Origin: Hymenochaete sp. R1 | Lineage: Eukaryota > Basidiomycota > Agaricomycetes > Hymenochaetales > Hymenochaetaceae | Direction: 5' to 3' | DNA length: 64,000 nt | NCBI GenBank assembly: GCA_019400425.1 | Contig: JAFREE010000011.1 | Span: 248,001-312,000, forward strand | Shown here: positions 12,465-23,245 of the stretch, one piece after another | Layout: each line of letters starts with the position of its first letter | Position numbering within the stretch: the first letter of the stretch is position 1 | Notes under the pieces: generated by a model | The model's input: the letters and a program-made list of their open reading frames with translations, nothing else | Told to the model about the DNA's origin: nothing | Database searches by the model: none | Position numbers and translations under genes: made by a program

Positions 12465-12507
12465 CTCCTCTTCTCTTCTCTTCTCTTCTCTTCTCTTCTA
12501 TTCTCTT
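12465..12507. repeat. (TTCTC)n microsatellite
   Basis: About eight TTCTC units with one interruption (TTCTA), in the same CT-rich flank. Confidence 0.9.
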
Positions 12508-12878
12508 AGTTTTTTTGGCTTGTTGCATACCCACCTCTCTCGCTTGCTTGCTTGCTTTTCAGGCTATATTAATATTGAAGGTTTTCTTTCTCTTTTTTTT
12601 GTGTCTTCGTTGGTCGTTGGTCGTGGGTCGTTGGTTGAGTGGGGACGGCGTTGCTATAAGTATGACGTCTTGGGTCTTGGGTCTTGATGGTGTGAAGTGC
12701 TATGAGGCTCTATTATCTCGGTTCTGGTGGATACGATAGTTGGTCCTTTTTTAACTGGTGCTGGCGACTTTTTCTTGAGCTTGGAAACGAACTGGTGAGA
12801 AGAAAATACTTAGACTAAGTGAAATGAGAAAGCGTGAGAAAGTGCACGTGTCCGCATACGCCCTTCTCCAGAAATCTA

Positions 12879-13158
12879 CAGCTGGGTGGGTACACGAAAT
12901 AATGGGACACCTGCTTGCCGAGAAATGATCGACGTTGTCGATCTTTTCTGTTGTTTTTGCAGAGGGGGGTGTTACAGGCTACTAAACTAATGTACATTTA
13001 ACTTATCATGTATATATTGGAATATTATCTGTCCTTTTTTTTGCGCAAATGTAATTCAATGAGGTTGTCTTCATGCGAGTGCATTCCAAAGTGCACGACC
13101 CCGACAGTGTCGATCAATTACCAAAAACGGGTGTCCCATTATTTCGTGTACCCAGCTG
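12879..13158. mobile_element. Mariner/Tc1-like MITE, 280 bp, TA target duplication
   Basis: The two ends are inverted repeats. The left end (12879-12940) and the reverse complement of the right end (13101-13158) share CAGCTGGGT then ACACGAAATAATGGGACACC, and further in share TGATCGAC and TGTCG. The left copy has a 4-nt duplication (GGGT), which accounts for the 62 versus 58 nt lengths. TA dinucleotides flank both ends (12877-12878 and 13159-13160), the target-site signature of the Tc1/mariner superfamily. No transposase ORF fits inside, so the element is non-autonomous. It lies 98 bp upstream of the CCT4 start codon and contains TATATATT at 13009-13018. Confidence 0.85.
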
Positions 13159-13256
13159 TAAATCTACCTCAAGCTTAAGGAAATCTCCTCTTCAAGTTCG
13201 CGTTCACTAGTACTTTAGTCTTTAGATCGGACACCACCCTCCGTCCATCCAGCATC

Positions 13257-15705
13257 ATGTCAACGCAAACACAGACGATGCAGCCCAAAGTCGTAGGAGG
13301 CTCGAATAGCGGGGCCAACAAGGCGTTTAACGACAAGGTATGTGGACACAGCGCTCCGAAGAAATAAAATAAGAGCAAAATGTCGATTCGATTCGACGCA
13401 TGTCTCTTTGGCTGGCTGACGTTTGTGTGCATGTGCATGGGCGTTTATAGAGCAAGCCGCAGGAGGTGAGGTTATCGAACATGACGGCTGCGAAGGGTGA
13501 GGTTCTTCTATATTCGCATACGCATACGTCTGGGGGATCTGACTGTGCTGATGGATCTCACCTTGGATTTGAATAACGACGATGATGACGACGGCGACGA
13601 CGACAAAAGCGATCAGTGATGCAGTTCGGACTTCGTTAGGGCCAAAGGGCATGGACAAGATGGTGCGTTGATGTTTGATAGTTCTACTTCGGTTGGAGGC
13701 CATCGCGTTTACGTTCTTTATTAACTTTTTGGCTATCTTTTTGCGGGACTCGAATTTTATGATGTGGCTTGGATGGTATGGAATGGTATGGAATGGTATG
13801 TTGGTCGGTAGATCCAAACGTCGAAAGGAGAGGTCGTTATTACCAATGACGGCGCGACGATATTGAAGAGCATCCAGGCTTTACATCCTGCGGCGAAAAT
13901 GGTCAGTTCACAGCTCCCAATTCCCTCAACTTCCCCGGTCCTTCTCTTTCTTTCTTGCTCATCAAGCTACCTATCAACCCTAACATATATACATAGCTCG
14001 TCGACCTCTCCGCCGCACAAGACATCGAAGCCGGCGACGGCACGACGTCCGTCGTCGTTCTCGCCGGGAGCCTTCTAGGCGCCGCCGAGAAGATGCTCGA
14101 GAAGGGGATCCACCCGACGATCATCGCGGAGGCGTTTGGCAAGGCGGCGAAGAAGGCGGTCGAGTATTTGACGGAGATATCGACTCCGGTGGATTTGAGC
14201 GACAAGGCGAATTTGTTGCGCGCTGCGACGACGTCTTTGTATTCGAAGGTATGCATTATTATCATTACTATTATTATTATTCCTTTCTCTTTTCTGCTCT
14301 TCGTAACGTCTTAGGGAGAATAGAACCGCCAATACTGTACCTTTTTTTGTTGCTTACGTAGATTGTCTCGCAATACTCGTCTACGTTGGCTCCGATCGCT
14401 GTTTCGGCCGTCACTAGGCTTGCGACCGACACATCGTCGAACGTCGACTTGCGCGATGTACGGATAGTGAAGAAAGTCGGAGGGACGATTGAGGATACGG
14501 AGCTCGTGGACGGTGTTGTGCTTAACCAAAATGTTGTCGTTGCTGCGGGTGGCCCGACTCGAATCGAGAAGGCGAAAATCGGGATCATCCAATTCCAATT
14601 ATCAGCTCCCAAACCAGATGTGAGTTTTTTTTCACCCCCGGAGACACCTTGTATTTTGCATTTATTCAAACTACATCTTCGATTCAACAGATGGACAACA
14701 CGGTCATCGTCAACGATTACCGCCAGATGGACAAGATCCTCAAAGAGGAACGCCAGTACCTCCTCAACCTCTGCAAAAAGATCAAAGCCGCAAAGTGCAA
14801 TGTGCTGCTCATCCAAAAATCCATCCTCCGCGACGCCGTGACGGACCTCTCCCTCCACTTCCTCGCCAAGCTCAAGATCCTCGTCGTCAAGGACGTCGAG
14901 CGCGACGAGATCGAGTTCCTCTCCAAGAGCCTCGGCTGCAAGCCCATCGCGGACATCGAGGCGTTCTCGGAGGATAAGCTCGGGTATGCGGAGCTCGTGG
15001 AGGAGACGAGCAAGGCTGGGGCGAAGATCGTGAAGGTGGCGGGGGTGAGGAACCCGGGGAGGACGGTGAGTGTGCTTGCGATGGGGGCGAACTCGTTAGT
15101 GCTGGAAGAAAACGAGAGGAGTCTGCATGATGCGTTGTGTGTGGTGAGGTGTCTCGTCAAGAAGAGGTGCGTCCTTCCCTTCCTTCTATCCCAACTTATA
15201 TTTTCCATTGACGTCCTCAAACCAAATTCATAATAGGGCCCTCATCGCAGGCGGCGGCGCCCCCGAGATCCACATCTCCCGCGCCCTCTCGCAATACGGA
15301 CACACCTTGAAAGGCATGGAAGCCTACTGCTTCCAAGCATACGCCGATGCGCTCGAGGTCATCCCCAGCACGCTCGCCGAAAACGCGGGGATGAATCCCA
15401 TCGCAATCGTCACCGAGCTGAGGAACAGGCATGCATTGGGGGAGCGGAACGCTGGGATTAATGTCAGGACTGTATGTTTGTTTGCTTTTTTTTCGTTTAG
15501 GGTTGCATGCACGCTGCGAGATGAGGCTGACTGGTTTCCTTTTTGATTTGATTTGATTTGATTTGACTCGATTCAGGGCCTCGTATCGAATATCCTGGAA
15601 GAGGACGTCGTGCAACCTTTGTTGGTGTCTACGAGTGCATTAGAGCTCGCGACTGAGACAGTTTGCTTGTTACTCCGTATCGATGACTACGTACAAGCGA
15701 GATGA
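13257..15705 (+). CDS. CCT4: T-complex protein 1 subunit delta (CCT4) of the cytosolic chaperonin
   Basis: Subunit of the CCT/TRiC group II chaperonin that folds actin, tubulin and WD-repeat proteins in the cytosol. Nine exons: 13257-13337, 13451-13496, 13610-13662, 13812-13901, 13997-14248, 14362-14619, 14691-15166, 15237-15471 and 15577-15705 (539 aa, the usual family length). Landmarks are [18 protein letters not shown], the ATPase motif [27 protein letters not shown] and [13 protein letters not shown], and a C-terminus ending RIDDYVQAR. The phrases [11 protein letters not shown] and NAGINVR single out the delta subunit rather than other CCT subunits. The promoter is occupied by a MITE. 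Confidence 0.95.
13771..13800 (+). repeat. Three-copy 10-mer tandem repeat in CCT4 intron 3
   Basis: Three consecutive copies of G(G/A)ATGGTATG inside the intron at 13663-13811. Confidence 0.9.
15545..15566 (+). repeat. (GATTT)n repeat in CCT4 intron 8
   Basis: Four GATTT units immediately before the acceptor of the last CCT4 intron. Confidence 0.85.
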
Positions 15706-15997
15706 AGACGATGTGGGGTGATTGACCTCGACGAGCTGATCGGTGTATACTATAGACTGCAAAAACAAAATGCGTATCTATCTTAGAGGTGCAAATGTAT
15801 TTTGAAAACCAAATTTTCACTCTTGCTTTCAGATATTGGTGAATTGACTCGCGGGAGTACTTGTTATAGTGGATTGCTACATTACGAGTGCATTCATGAA
15901 GAAAGGTCGTGCAGCTCTACGGATATTATTTCAAAAGATCTGTTACAGTGGATACATAAGAAAGAAAGAAACAAGTGATGCGTCCATCTCCATCGAA

Positions 15998-17444
15998 CTA
16001 CAAAGCGGTGATCTCTTGAGAGGCAGACGTTTTAATACCACTGGGCCCAACGTTCTCAGCGCCATCGGCTTCAGCTACAGCATTGGTCTTAGCACTCGCA
16101 CCCGCACCCGCGCCCGCCTTCCCCCGACTCCTCCCCCACCTAACCCCAACCCTCTCTCCATCGACCTCGAGCCTCCCACCCGCCCACGCCTCCGCCGCCC
16201 TCTCCGCTGCATTCCTATCCACGAAATTGACGAAAGCGCAGCGCGATTTGGCGACGTGTACGATGGAGCGGATGGTTGATGCTGGAGAGGGTGAAGAAGG
16301 AAGAAAGGGGAGAGAAGAGACGACTGATGTGCGGATGGAAGGTTCGGAGGATGTTTGGGGGAGGGAGGAGAGGAAGAGAGAGGTCTGATGATTGGAGGGG
16401 GAAAAGAAAACGAAAACAGGATGAGTTAGTCGGTGAAACGATAGGGCGTAAGTTTTGGCGAGGGACGTACGATGGATGTGTCTTCGGGAGGTGCAAGGCC
16501 TTTCGAGTCGGCGTTTTGAGCCAGGATCTTGCGAGCTACGGGGTCGTTACGACCATAATATCGATCCTGGATATTTTGTTTAGCCAGTCCGTTGTCCGGG
16601 GGCGTTTCATGTCTACGTATCACACACACCCAGTGAGTATCAATATCAACCCTGCGAGAAAAGTATAAGAGATAAGTTAAATAGAGTAGACCATACCTGA
16701 ATGGACATTCGTTTCCTCTGTTACACTCCCCCTTGACGAAGAACGAGCAAATCTTGGCTCGGTTGCGCTTATAATAAGGGTCCGAACGCGCTAGCTCTTT
16801 CAACATTTCCTTCCCCGCAGACGAAGCCTTGCCCCCATCCAACAGCGTCTTATTTCCTTCCAACTACACAAAAGAAAAACAAACAGAAAACAGTTCCAAC
16901 CATCAGCGATCCATATCCCTCCAATACGAGCAGAAAAAAGTAAAAGCACGAAAAATAAACCCACCTTCCCATCCATATTCTGCGCGAAATATTCCCTATT
17001 GATATCACTCGTCGGCGCTTGCGACTTGATCGCCAACGCCGTGTCGCGCACCTGGGTCGGCAGGCCATACTCGAGGTCCAACAGGCACGTCTGGCACACG
17101 TTCTTAATCTTGGCGCAGGTTTGACAGATGACGGTGGCTTTGAAACGGGAGCCTTGGCCGGGGTTCCAGCGGAAGACGGTGAAGGGGCGAGCGCAGGCGC
17201 CGCAGGACCGGGCGAATTCTTGCTTGGACTGTGGGTGAAAGGTGAGCTTGAGGTTGAGTGGGATGGGAAGCGATGAGGGACTCACCATGCGTAGGAAGGG
17301 GTTGTCACCGAGACCTGAGGAAAGGCTGCCGTTAGTCACAGAATCATAACTGAGCTGAGCTTTGAAGGACAAACAAGTTTCGCAGATGATAGGGAATTCG
17401 CTCTGCTCCCATCCTGCCTTGTTGATGTCTGCCTTTGGCGGCAT
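15998..17444 (-). CDS. ECM2: Pre-mRNA splicing factor ECM2/SLT11 (Cwf5, RBM22)
   Basis: Spliceosome component that contacts the U6 snRNA and the catalytic centre. Six exons on the minus strand: 17444-17375, 17314-17286, 17228-16965, 16863-16697, 16612-16471 and 16384-15998 (352 aa). The N-terminus holds the family's zinc-binding region: [32 protein letters not shown] and [25 protein letters not shown] finger follows ([20 protein letters not shown]). The C-terminal RRM is divergent: LFLSSLP as RNP2-like, [19 protein letters not shown] as RNP1-like, then VRWGRSR. After the RRM there is only a short Ala/Gly-rich tail. Its 3' end lies about 290 bp from the 3' end of the convergent CCT4. Confidence 0.93.
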
Positions 17445-17725
17445 TTTTTGTCGAGAAACTGTACGTTACAGCGAACAAAGTACTGGTAGGTCACCAGGTG
17501 GTAGGGAACTTGAACAGCTGGAGTGCGGTGGATCAGTCGAACGCGATGCTGTCGTTACGTCGATCACTCGGTGAAATTGCGATCGACAACAAGTTCATGC
17601 TTCAATCCCGGGTCCTTTTTGACTTTTTAGGATGGAAAAAAATCAGTCTTTACGGGAGACAATAATGTATACCATAACCAGATACTGTTCAAAGCTGAAA
17701 ACTGACCAAGTAAATTATTTTATAG

Positions 17726-19317
17726 CTAATGCTCGTTTACAGAATCAACCGTTTGTTTGATAACCCTTCTCCGTCTCTTCACCCTCTCTGCAACATCACC
17801 TCCGTCATCCAATAATCCAACATCACAAACTTCCACCTCACTTTTGACGCTAATACTTTCCACTTTGACGGAATGTTTCCTCTTCCGCGCGAGCTTCGAT
17901 AACGGAAGCTTGAGTTCTGTCTGCGTCAGGGCTGGCGAAGGAATAGGTGTCGGAGAAGGAGTGGGCAAGCCGTAGGATGTGAAACTTTTGAGATCAGCAG
18001 TGAACAGGACCTGAATTGATACTAATTAAGGCAAGGTAAATCAATACATCGATGCATTGGACGTACTGAGTGAGCCCAGCCAGCGTACGAGCCCCAGACA
18101 TTTGACAGTCGTTCGTTGACTTCGTCGTACAATTTGGGTGACATCGTCATTTTCCCTTTCCCAGGCGATCGTAACCCGTAGTGCTTCACCGCTATTTGAT
18201 GGACATGCGTGTCCACAGGGATGACTTCAGGCTGTAATGCGAATTTCAGTCACTAACGATTACCTTGAGAAACAAAATGGCAGGAGGGAATAGTACCTTA
18301 TCCAAGCTCATAAGCAGAACACAGTCTGCGACTTTTCTCCCAACACCCATGAGCCTGACCAGTTCCTCCCTCGCGTCTTGAGTTGGTGCTGATCGCAATT
18401 TCCTGAGGAACGCAAACACGCCGTCATCCGTGACATGAGCGTCCAAAAGCATCGCAGAAGTCTTTTGAATAAATTCCGCGCGATAGCCGAAACCAAGTGT
18501 TCGGAGCGTTGATGATACGGATGGTCTGGCCAGGGCAGATGGAGGAGGAAATGGGTGGAATGACTTGATGTGAGGTTCCTCGAGCTCGAGAGAATCGTTG
18601 TCGCGTATGAGCTTCAATGGCGGCGAAAAATGCGTACATAGGTTCTCGACCATCTTTGAGATTCTGCTGATGTTGTTATTTGAAGAGCATATGAATCTAC
18701 CCACAATTAAGAATGTATTAGCTTTGTAAACAAGTAAAATACCGTGAGGCTTGAAGAACGCACGAAATGAGACACTCCCAAGGATCCTGCCTCAGCATCC
18801 TAATCCCCGCGAACCTCCCCCTCACACCTCGGAACACAGGATCTCTCAGACCCCACTCTTCATATAACTTCACGAGATCCACGTCTAGCTGAAAATAATC
18901 TCGAACAAACTGCAGCGTTTCCTCCTCCCTGAGCTTCTCCCTTCCTTCAAAGACCGAAGACGAAGATGCGCCGTCCTCCTCGTCAGGGAACAGGGCCTTG
19001 TAGAAAAGCGTATCGGAAGATTGTTGGAGGCATATGACGCGGTCCTTGAGACAGAATCTGTACTCTTGCTCCGGGGTTGGATTTTCGCTGACATTGGTGT
19101 CTTTGAGACCGGCGTCTTCGCGCCGTGAGGCGAGTGAACGTGTTGACCACCGGAATGACTGGCCGCATTTCAGGACGGCAGAGAGACAAAGCTGGTCTAT
19201 TGAGAGAGGAAGAGCTTTGAACCCTAGAGGGACGATGTTCGACATAGCAGTAGTAAGAGAATGAGCGGTCGTGAATCGGCTCGAATTTCGAAAGACGCGA
19301 CGCTGGACGCGTTCCAT
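17726..19317 (-). CDS. OGG1: 8-oxoguanine DNA glycosylase/AP lyase (OGG1)
   Basis: Removes 8-oxoguanine opposite C in base excision repair. Four exons: 19317-18764, 18696-18297, 18231-18067 and 18010-17726 (467 aa). The OGG N-terminal domain includes LKCGQSFRW and EYRFCLKDRVICLQQ. The HhH-GPD core includes DPWECLISFICSSNNNISRI, RTLGFGYRAEFI, the hairpin LMGVGRKVADCVLL with catalytic Lys306, and PVDTHVHQIA with Asp325. The 19-residue Lys-Asp spacing equals human Lys249-Asp268. The tail has basic NLS-like clusters (KLARKRKHS, VKRRRRVIK). Translation could start at 19317, giving an Arg/Ser-rich leader like a mitochondrial presequence, or at Met25 (19245). The start lies 115 bp from that of the divergent BET3. 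Confidence 0.94.
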
Positions 19318-19432
19318 GTCGATCTCTGAGACGGGACGCAGCGTTCACCCGAGTCCTCCTCCTCCTTCCTCATACCAGCATCTCATCGCTGCTCTTGTTT
19401 CATCGAGAAGTTTACGTGGGAAAGATAAAGCA
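19318..19432. promoter_or_regulatory. Divergent promoter region OGG1/BET3
   Basis: Only 115 bp separate the outermost OGG1 start (minus) and the BET3 start (plus), so both genes must share promoter DNA. No obvious TATA element is seen. Confidence 0.6.
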
Positions 19433-20330
19433 ATGGCGACGACGAGCAAGCAATACAAAGCTATAGGGGAAGATATCTGGAAAGGCCGCACCGAGAAGAT
19501 CGTTCGTCATTTGCCTCGAACGATCCAAAACACCAAGCTCAAATATCCATCCTCTTTCTTGATCTAGAACGCCGAACTTTTCGCAATGACGTACGGAGCG
19601 CTCGTCGTACAACTGATCCAGGACTATGAGGACTACGCCGAGGTGAATAAACAGCTGGAGAAGATGGGGTACAACATTGGCACGCGCCTCATCGAAGACT
19701 TCCTCGCGAGGAGTAGTCTCGGACGCTGTGCGGATTTTAGAGAAACGGGAGAGGTTATCTCGAAGGTGGGTTGCGCGCTTCTTATATATGCCAATTGATC
19801 TATATTATGCATGTTTACACGAAAAAAAAATGAATTGTGGATGAGAAGGTCGGATTCAAATCTTTCCTCAATATCACGCCCACCGTAACGCACAGCCCGC
19901 CCCCACCCTCGGCCAAATCCGCCTCAGCCCCTCCTTCAAGCAGCGGGACGTCAGGAACGGGGTCGGGCCCAGGAGCATCTTTCTCCCTCACCTTTGACGA
20001 GAATCCACTCGCGGATTTCGTCGAGTTGCCGGACGAGGCGTTGGCGGGTGGTTTATGGTACAGTAATGTTTTGTGTGGGGTTATCAGGGGGGCGCTGGAG
20101 ATGGTACGTCCGTTTTCTCAACTCTCGAAGTTTCACTCATACTCCTTGGATAAAGATTGATTACTGACTTCAATTTTCTTTATTGCGGGATTTCATTGGT
20201 GGGATTCTAGGTTCAGATGCAGGTGGAAGCGTCGTTCGTGGGCGATGTCTTGCGGGGCGATGAATCCACTGAAATGCGGGTCAAGCTCTTAAAATATCTC
20301 GAGGAAGAGCTTCCAGCAGGCGAAGACTAG
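19433..20330 (+). CDS. BET3: TRAPP complex core subunit BET3 (TRAPPC3)
   Basis: Core subunit of the TRAPP tethering complexes, which activate Ypt1/Rab1 at the Golgi. Four exons: 19433-19501, 19568-19765, 19849-20103 and 20211-20330 (213 aa). Landmarks are [36 protein letters not shown] and SSLGRCADF, whose Cys matches the conserved acylated Cys of BET3, then [16 protein letters not shown], the [13 protein letters not shown] strand, [18 protein letters not shown] and a C-terminal [16 protein letters not shown] helix. A Ser/Pro/Gly-rich insertion of about 35 residues (near 106-140) breaks the domain after NITPTV. Orthologues usually have only a few residues there. Confidence 0.94.
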
Positions 20331-22078
20331 TAACGGTGGCATGATTGCATGTGGGTGTGTGTTATTGGATTTGTGAGTACTCTCCTGGTTCTTGGATTTC
20401 CTCGTATAATTACAAACAATCGATCTAAATATTCGTTTCCTCTGAAACAGACTTATGATGTATTACTAGAATCGCATCGATCATGTATTGCCCCACGAAA
20501 TACGAAAGGCCTTTCCCCCTAGCTCATTGTTATCCAAAATCAAACCTGGTGGGTTTGACAAAGTCAGTTCACGGTACGTCAGTGAATGAGGGCCGAAGAG
20601 TACGATTGATGCTCGTCGTTGGATCTTTTCAAAACGCAGTATTCAAAATGCTGAAGGCTGGAAAACAAACTCACTAGAGCAACTACAGGAGGAAGCTAGG
20701 TGCGTTTTCAGAGAGTGCTTGAATTAAACTAATGTAGCAAATGAGCCGAGTTCATTAACAATTCTCCAAGGATGGGCAAACACATGGCGCGAGAAGTAGA
20801 ATTGGTCTCAAATAATCCGATCGTGACGGATTCGAGTAGTGGGCACGGGCAAGACAGAGTCAACTTGGATGACGAAGGTGAGATTACTCTTTTGATGCAA
20901 AAAAAACTGAATAACTACCCAGTACAATGGCTCAACCCAGTGTACCCCTATGTCGCTGGGTGAATGCCGTTAATAACGACTCAGACTTGTAAGGCTTACA
21001 AGGCAACAACTTCCAGAGATACTATACTATGGTCCTCGCCAATTGGCGACGCAAACAACACCCAAGTGCGTCAATTTTGCATGGCGATTCTTTAGCCCTC
21101 GGCAAGTCCTTCGAGTCACCCAAGTGTACGTCGAAGTTCCCATACATAAGACCTTACTAGCTGCTGTATGCTGGCGCAGAAAATTATTTTGGTGGCGCAG
21201 AAAAAAAGGTCGAACGAAACGAAAAGAGATTGACTGCTCGGCAAGCAAAAGCGGAAACCCTCCTAGATACAACACACGAGCATCGAGCAAAGACATACGC
21301 GTTAGTCTGGAAAGGGGTGAGCATACATATGTACAATTTTCGATCAGCCACTGTTCTGAATTTGTGCTGAAAAGGTTTGTTTGGATGACTTTATCATAGA
21401 AGGTAGTTTCTATCAGTGCCAGGTCGCGTCACGAGGTCTACGGAGTCACTGGCCATTTCTTCCCAGCGCCCATCGTCTCATCGTCTTCAGATATTATGTC
21501 TTCTTGGACTGTAGAGACTTCACTAAAAATAATTGATGCAACTAGGGACCTCGCAAAGGGGGCCGTCACGTCGCAAACTGAAGCATACTCGCATGCATTT
21601 GGGTACTTAATGCTGGGTTCCTTGTTTGCTTCTGTACTGTCACCCAGCATAGTCTTTAACGTCGCTCAGGTCATCATAGTACGAGGTGTGTCAACTTCCT
21701 CTGTCTGTTTCTCCCTTCCTCAGCGCAGGCTAGTTCCCTTGCGAACGTTTATTGACCATGGTAAAGTAGGCATTTCTTGGATTACTCTAGTCCAATCAAG
21801 CGAGCTCAGGTCACGTTCGCCACAGCATGTGAGTCGAGTCTGTTCTTTTAGGAGTATACTGAGCACCTAACATAATCACTATCACAGTCCGCCGTTTTTC
21901 CATCATCCATCCATTCCTCCTTGACTATCGCCGCGTCACTATCACACTTAACCTCCACTCTACTCCGCGACTGAATTGCCAGTCGTCAACAAACCCTACC
22001 CAATTAGGCGCAAAGCGTTGTCTTTTCCCCTTAGGCGTTCCTCCTTTTTAGAGCCACCAGGCCATCTACATTGGCACG
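20331..22078. other. Intergenic, no recognised gene
   Basis: About 1.7 kb. ORFs at 20772-20963, 21043-21399 and 21496-21870 (plus) show no recognisable domain. The start of the last (MSSWTVETSLKIIDATRDLA, then a hydrophobic stretch near LMLGSLFASVLS) is the only one that resembles coding sequence, but there is not enough to call it. The last 200 bases are probably the promoter and leader of the family A gene at 22079. Confidence 0.4.
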
Positions 22079-23245
22079 ATGTCAAACCAACCAAAGGAAG
22101 GTGCCTCATACTCCTTAAGCACCCCGCAAGATCCTTCCATTGTTGGGCATGGCACGGGCAGCACGGATAAAGGGAAAAAGCGAAAGCGACTGCACGATCA
22201 GCAGGATGTTGAGAGTGCTCGCAATCCCACCTCGCGTGGCAGCAGCTCAAAAGCAGCTCGTGGTGACCCAGCCCACGAAACAAGAGTCACAGATGCAAAG
22301 GAATTATTGCTTTGCAACGTCCACGGCCTCCACGCAGCCCGTCTGCATATATTGGCAGAGGGTGGGGCTGACAAGCCCAAGATATGTAACCTCTGGAGAG
22401 ATCTTGAATTGGCCCAGAAACGAGTAGCTGGATCAACCAGGACCATGAAGAAGAACCGGATAGCCATGCCTTTAGCATCTTCGCGGATGTTTCTTGATGT
22501 TGGAGACGCTGTCCATCCACTGCGACAATTTTTTGGCAACCTCAATTATGGGGACCAGGCTCCGGACTTCCGCAGCTTGGACAGCTTCGCGAAGTACCGT
22601 ATTGAACGCACAAGAGGGCTCCAGGACTTAGGGCTCAGCGAGGCTGATGCACTCGAACAGGCTGTAGCCCATGGGAATCGGGCCACTGATCGCCTCGCAA
22701 CTTCCGAACGGAACGCGGTAAAGGTCCACAGTGCACGGCTCCGCTTGCTCGGCACCTCTGGAGATGTCGAGGGTATAACGAAGGCGATAAAGGATGTCGA
22801 AAAGGCCATGAATACTCAGACTAAGTTCAAATCAACAGAAACTTCCATCGGCAGCACATCTCAACCCACAGAATTCGACAGAGAGTATGAAAAAGTTGAT
22901 AACGCCTGGTTTGAGTTGAAGAAACCGAGAGCCGTTTTTAAGAAGAATTACAAGATCTGGTCAGACGCTCCCGAAGAGGAAAAGGAAGATAAGAAGAAAG
23001 CACTCGAAGGCTGCGTTTCTGCTTCTAGCTTCTATCACATCTCTCGCCGACAGGTTCTTGAAACATTGGGATGGTCTGAAGATGAAGTCTTATCTAAGGC
23101 AGATGCTTACGAGGACTTATCCAAAGGAAAGAGGATCCGCGGTTTTTTGGATGATGATCTGGAATTTCCTGGCGGAGAAAACCATTTAAGTCGGTTTGAC
23201 ATTAATGTTGATGACCTTTTCTCTGATGACTTTTTCTCGACTTAA
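22079..23245 (+). CDS. Orphan family A protein, two-module (copy A3)
   Basis: Single-exon gene of 388 codons, a dispersed paralogue of the genes at 267 and 2409. The N-terminus MSNQPKEG is nearly the same as that of the family B gene at 40742 (MSNQPEQS). It has a basic cluster KGKKRKRLHDQ. Module 1 has NVHGLHAARLHILAEGGAD and LWRDLELAQKRV; module 2 has NAVKVHSARLRLLGTSGDVE and ends near LETLGWSEDEVLSKADAY. The junction between modules, LGLSEADALEQAVAHGNRA, closely resembles the C-terminal motif of family B (LHVSEADALAYG), which is part of the evidence that A is a doubled B. No catalytic or membrane features are seen. Confidence 0.75.
   Translation: MSNQPKEGASYSLSTPQDPSIVGHGTGSTDKGKKRKRLHDQQDVESARNPTSRGSSSKAARGDPAHETRVTDAKELLLCNVHGLHAARLHILAEGGADKPKICNLWRDLELAQKRVAGSTRTMKKNRIAMPLASSRMFLDVGDAVHPLRQFFGNLNYGDQAPDFRSLDSFAKYRIERTRGLQDLGLSEADALEQAVAHGNRATDRLATSERNAVKVHSARLRLLGTSGDVEGITKAIKDVEKAMNTQTKFKSTETSIGSTSQPTEFDREYEKVDNAWFELKKPRAVFKKNYKIWSDAPEEEKEDKKKALEGCVSASSFYHISRRQVLETLGWSEDEVLSKADAYEDLSKGKRIRGFLDDDLEFPGGENHLSRFDINVDDLFSDDFFST

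Larger units (their letters stand above)
11736..12876. other. 3' flank of casein kinase 1, CT-rich with microsatellites
   Basis: Pyrimidine-rich sequence with several simple repeats. ORFs here are Ser/Phe/Leu-rich translations of the CT tracts and are not credible genes. Confidence 0.6.

Noticed and set aside
13610..13811. snoRNA in CCT4 introns
   Set aside because: Isolated TGATG and CTGA words occur but not as a paired C/D box structure.
20921..20963. Possible second MITE end (CCCAGTGTACCCC and GCTGGGT)
   Set aside because: Resemblance to the 12879 element is limited to a few bases, with no matching inverted end or TA duplication.
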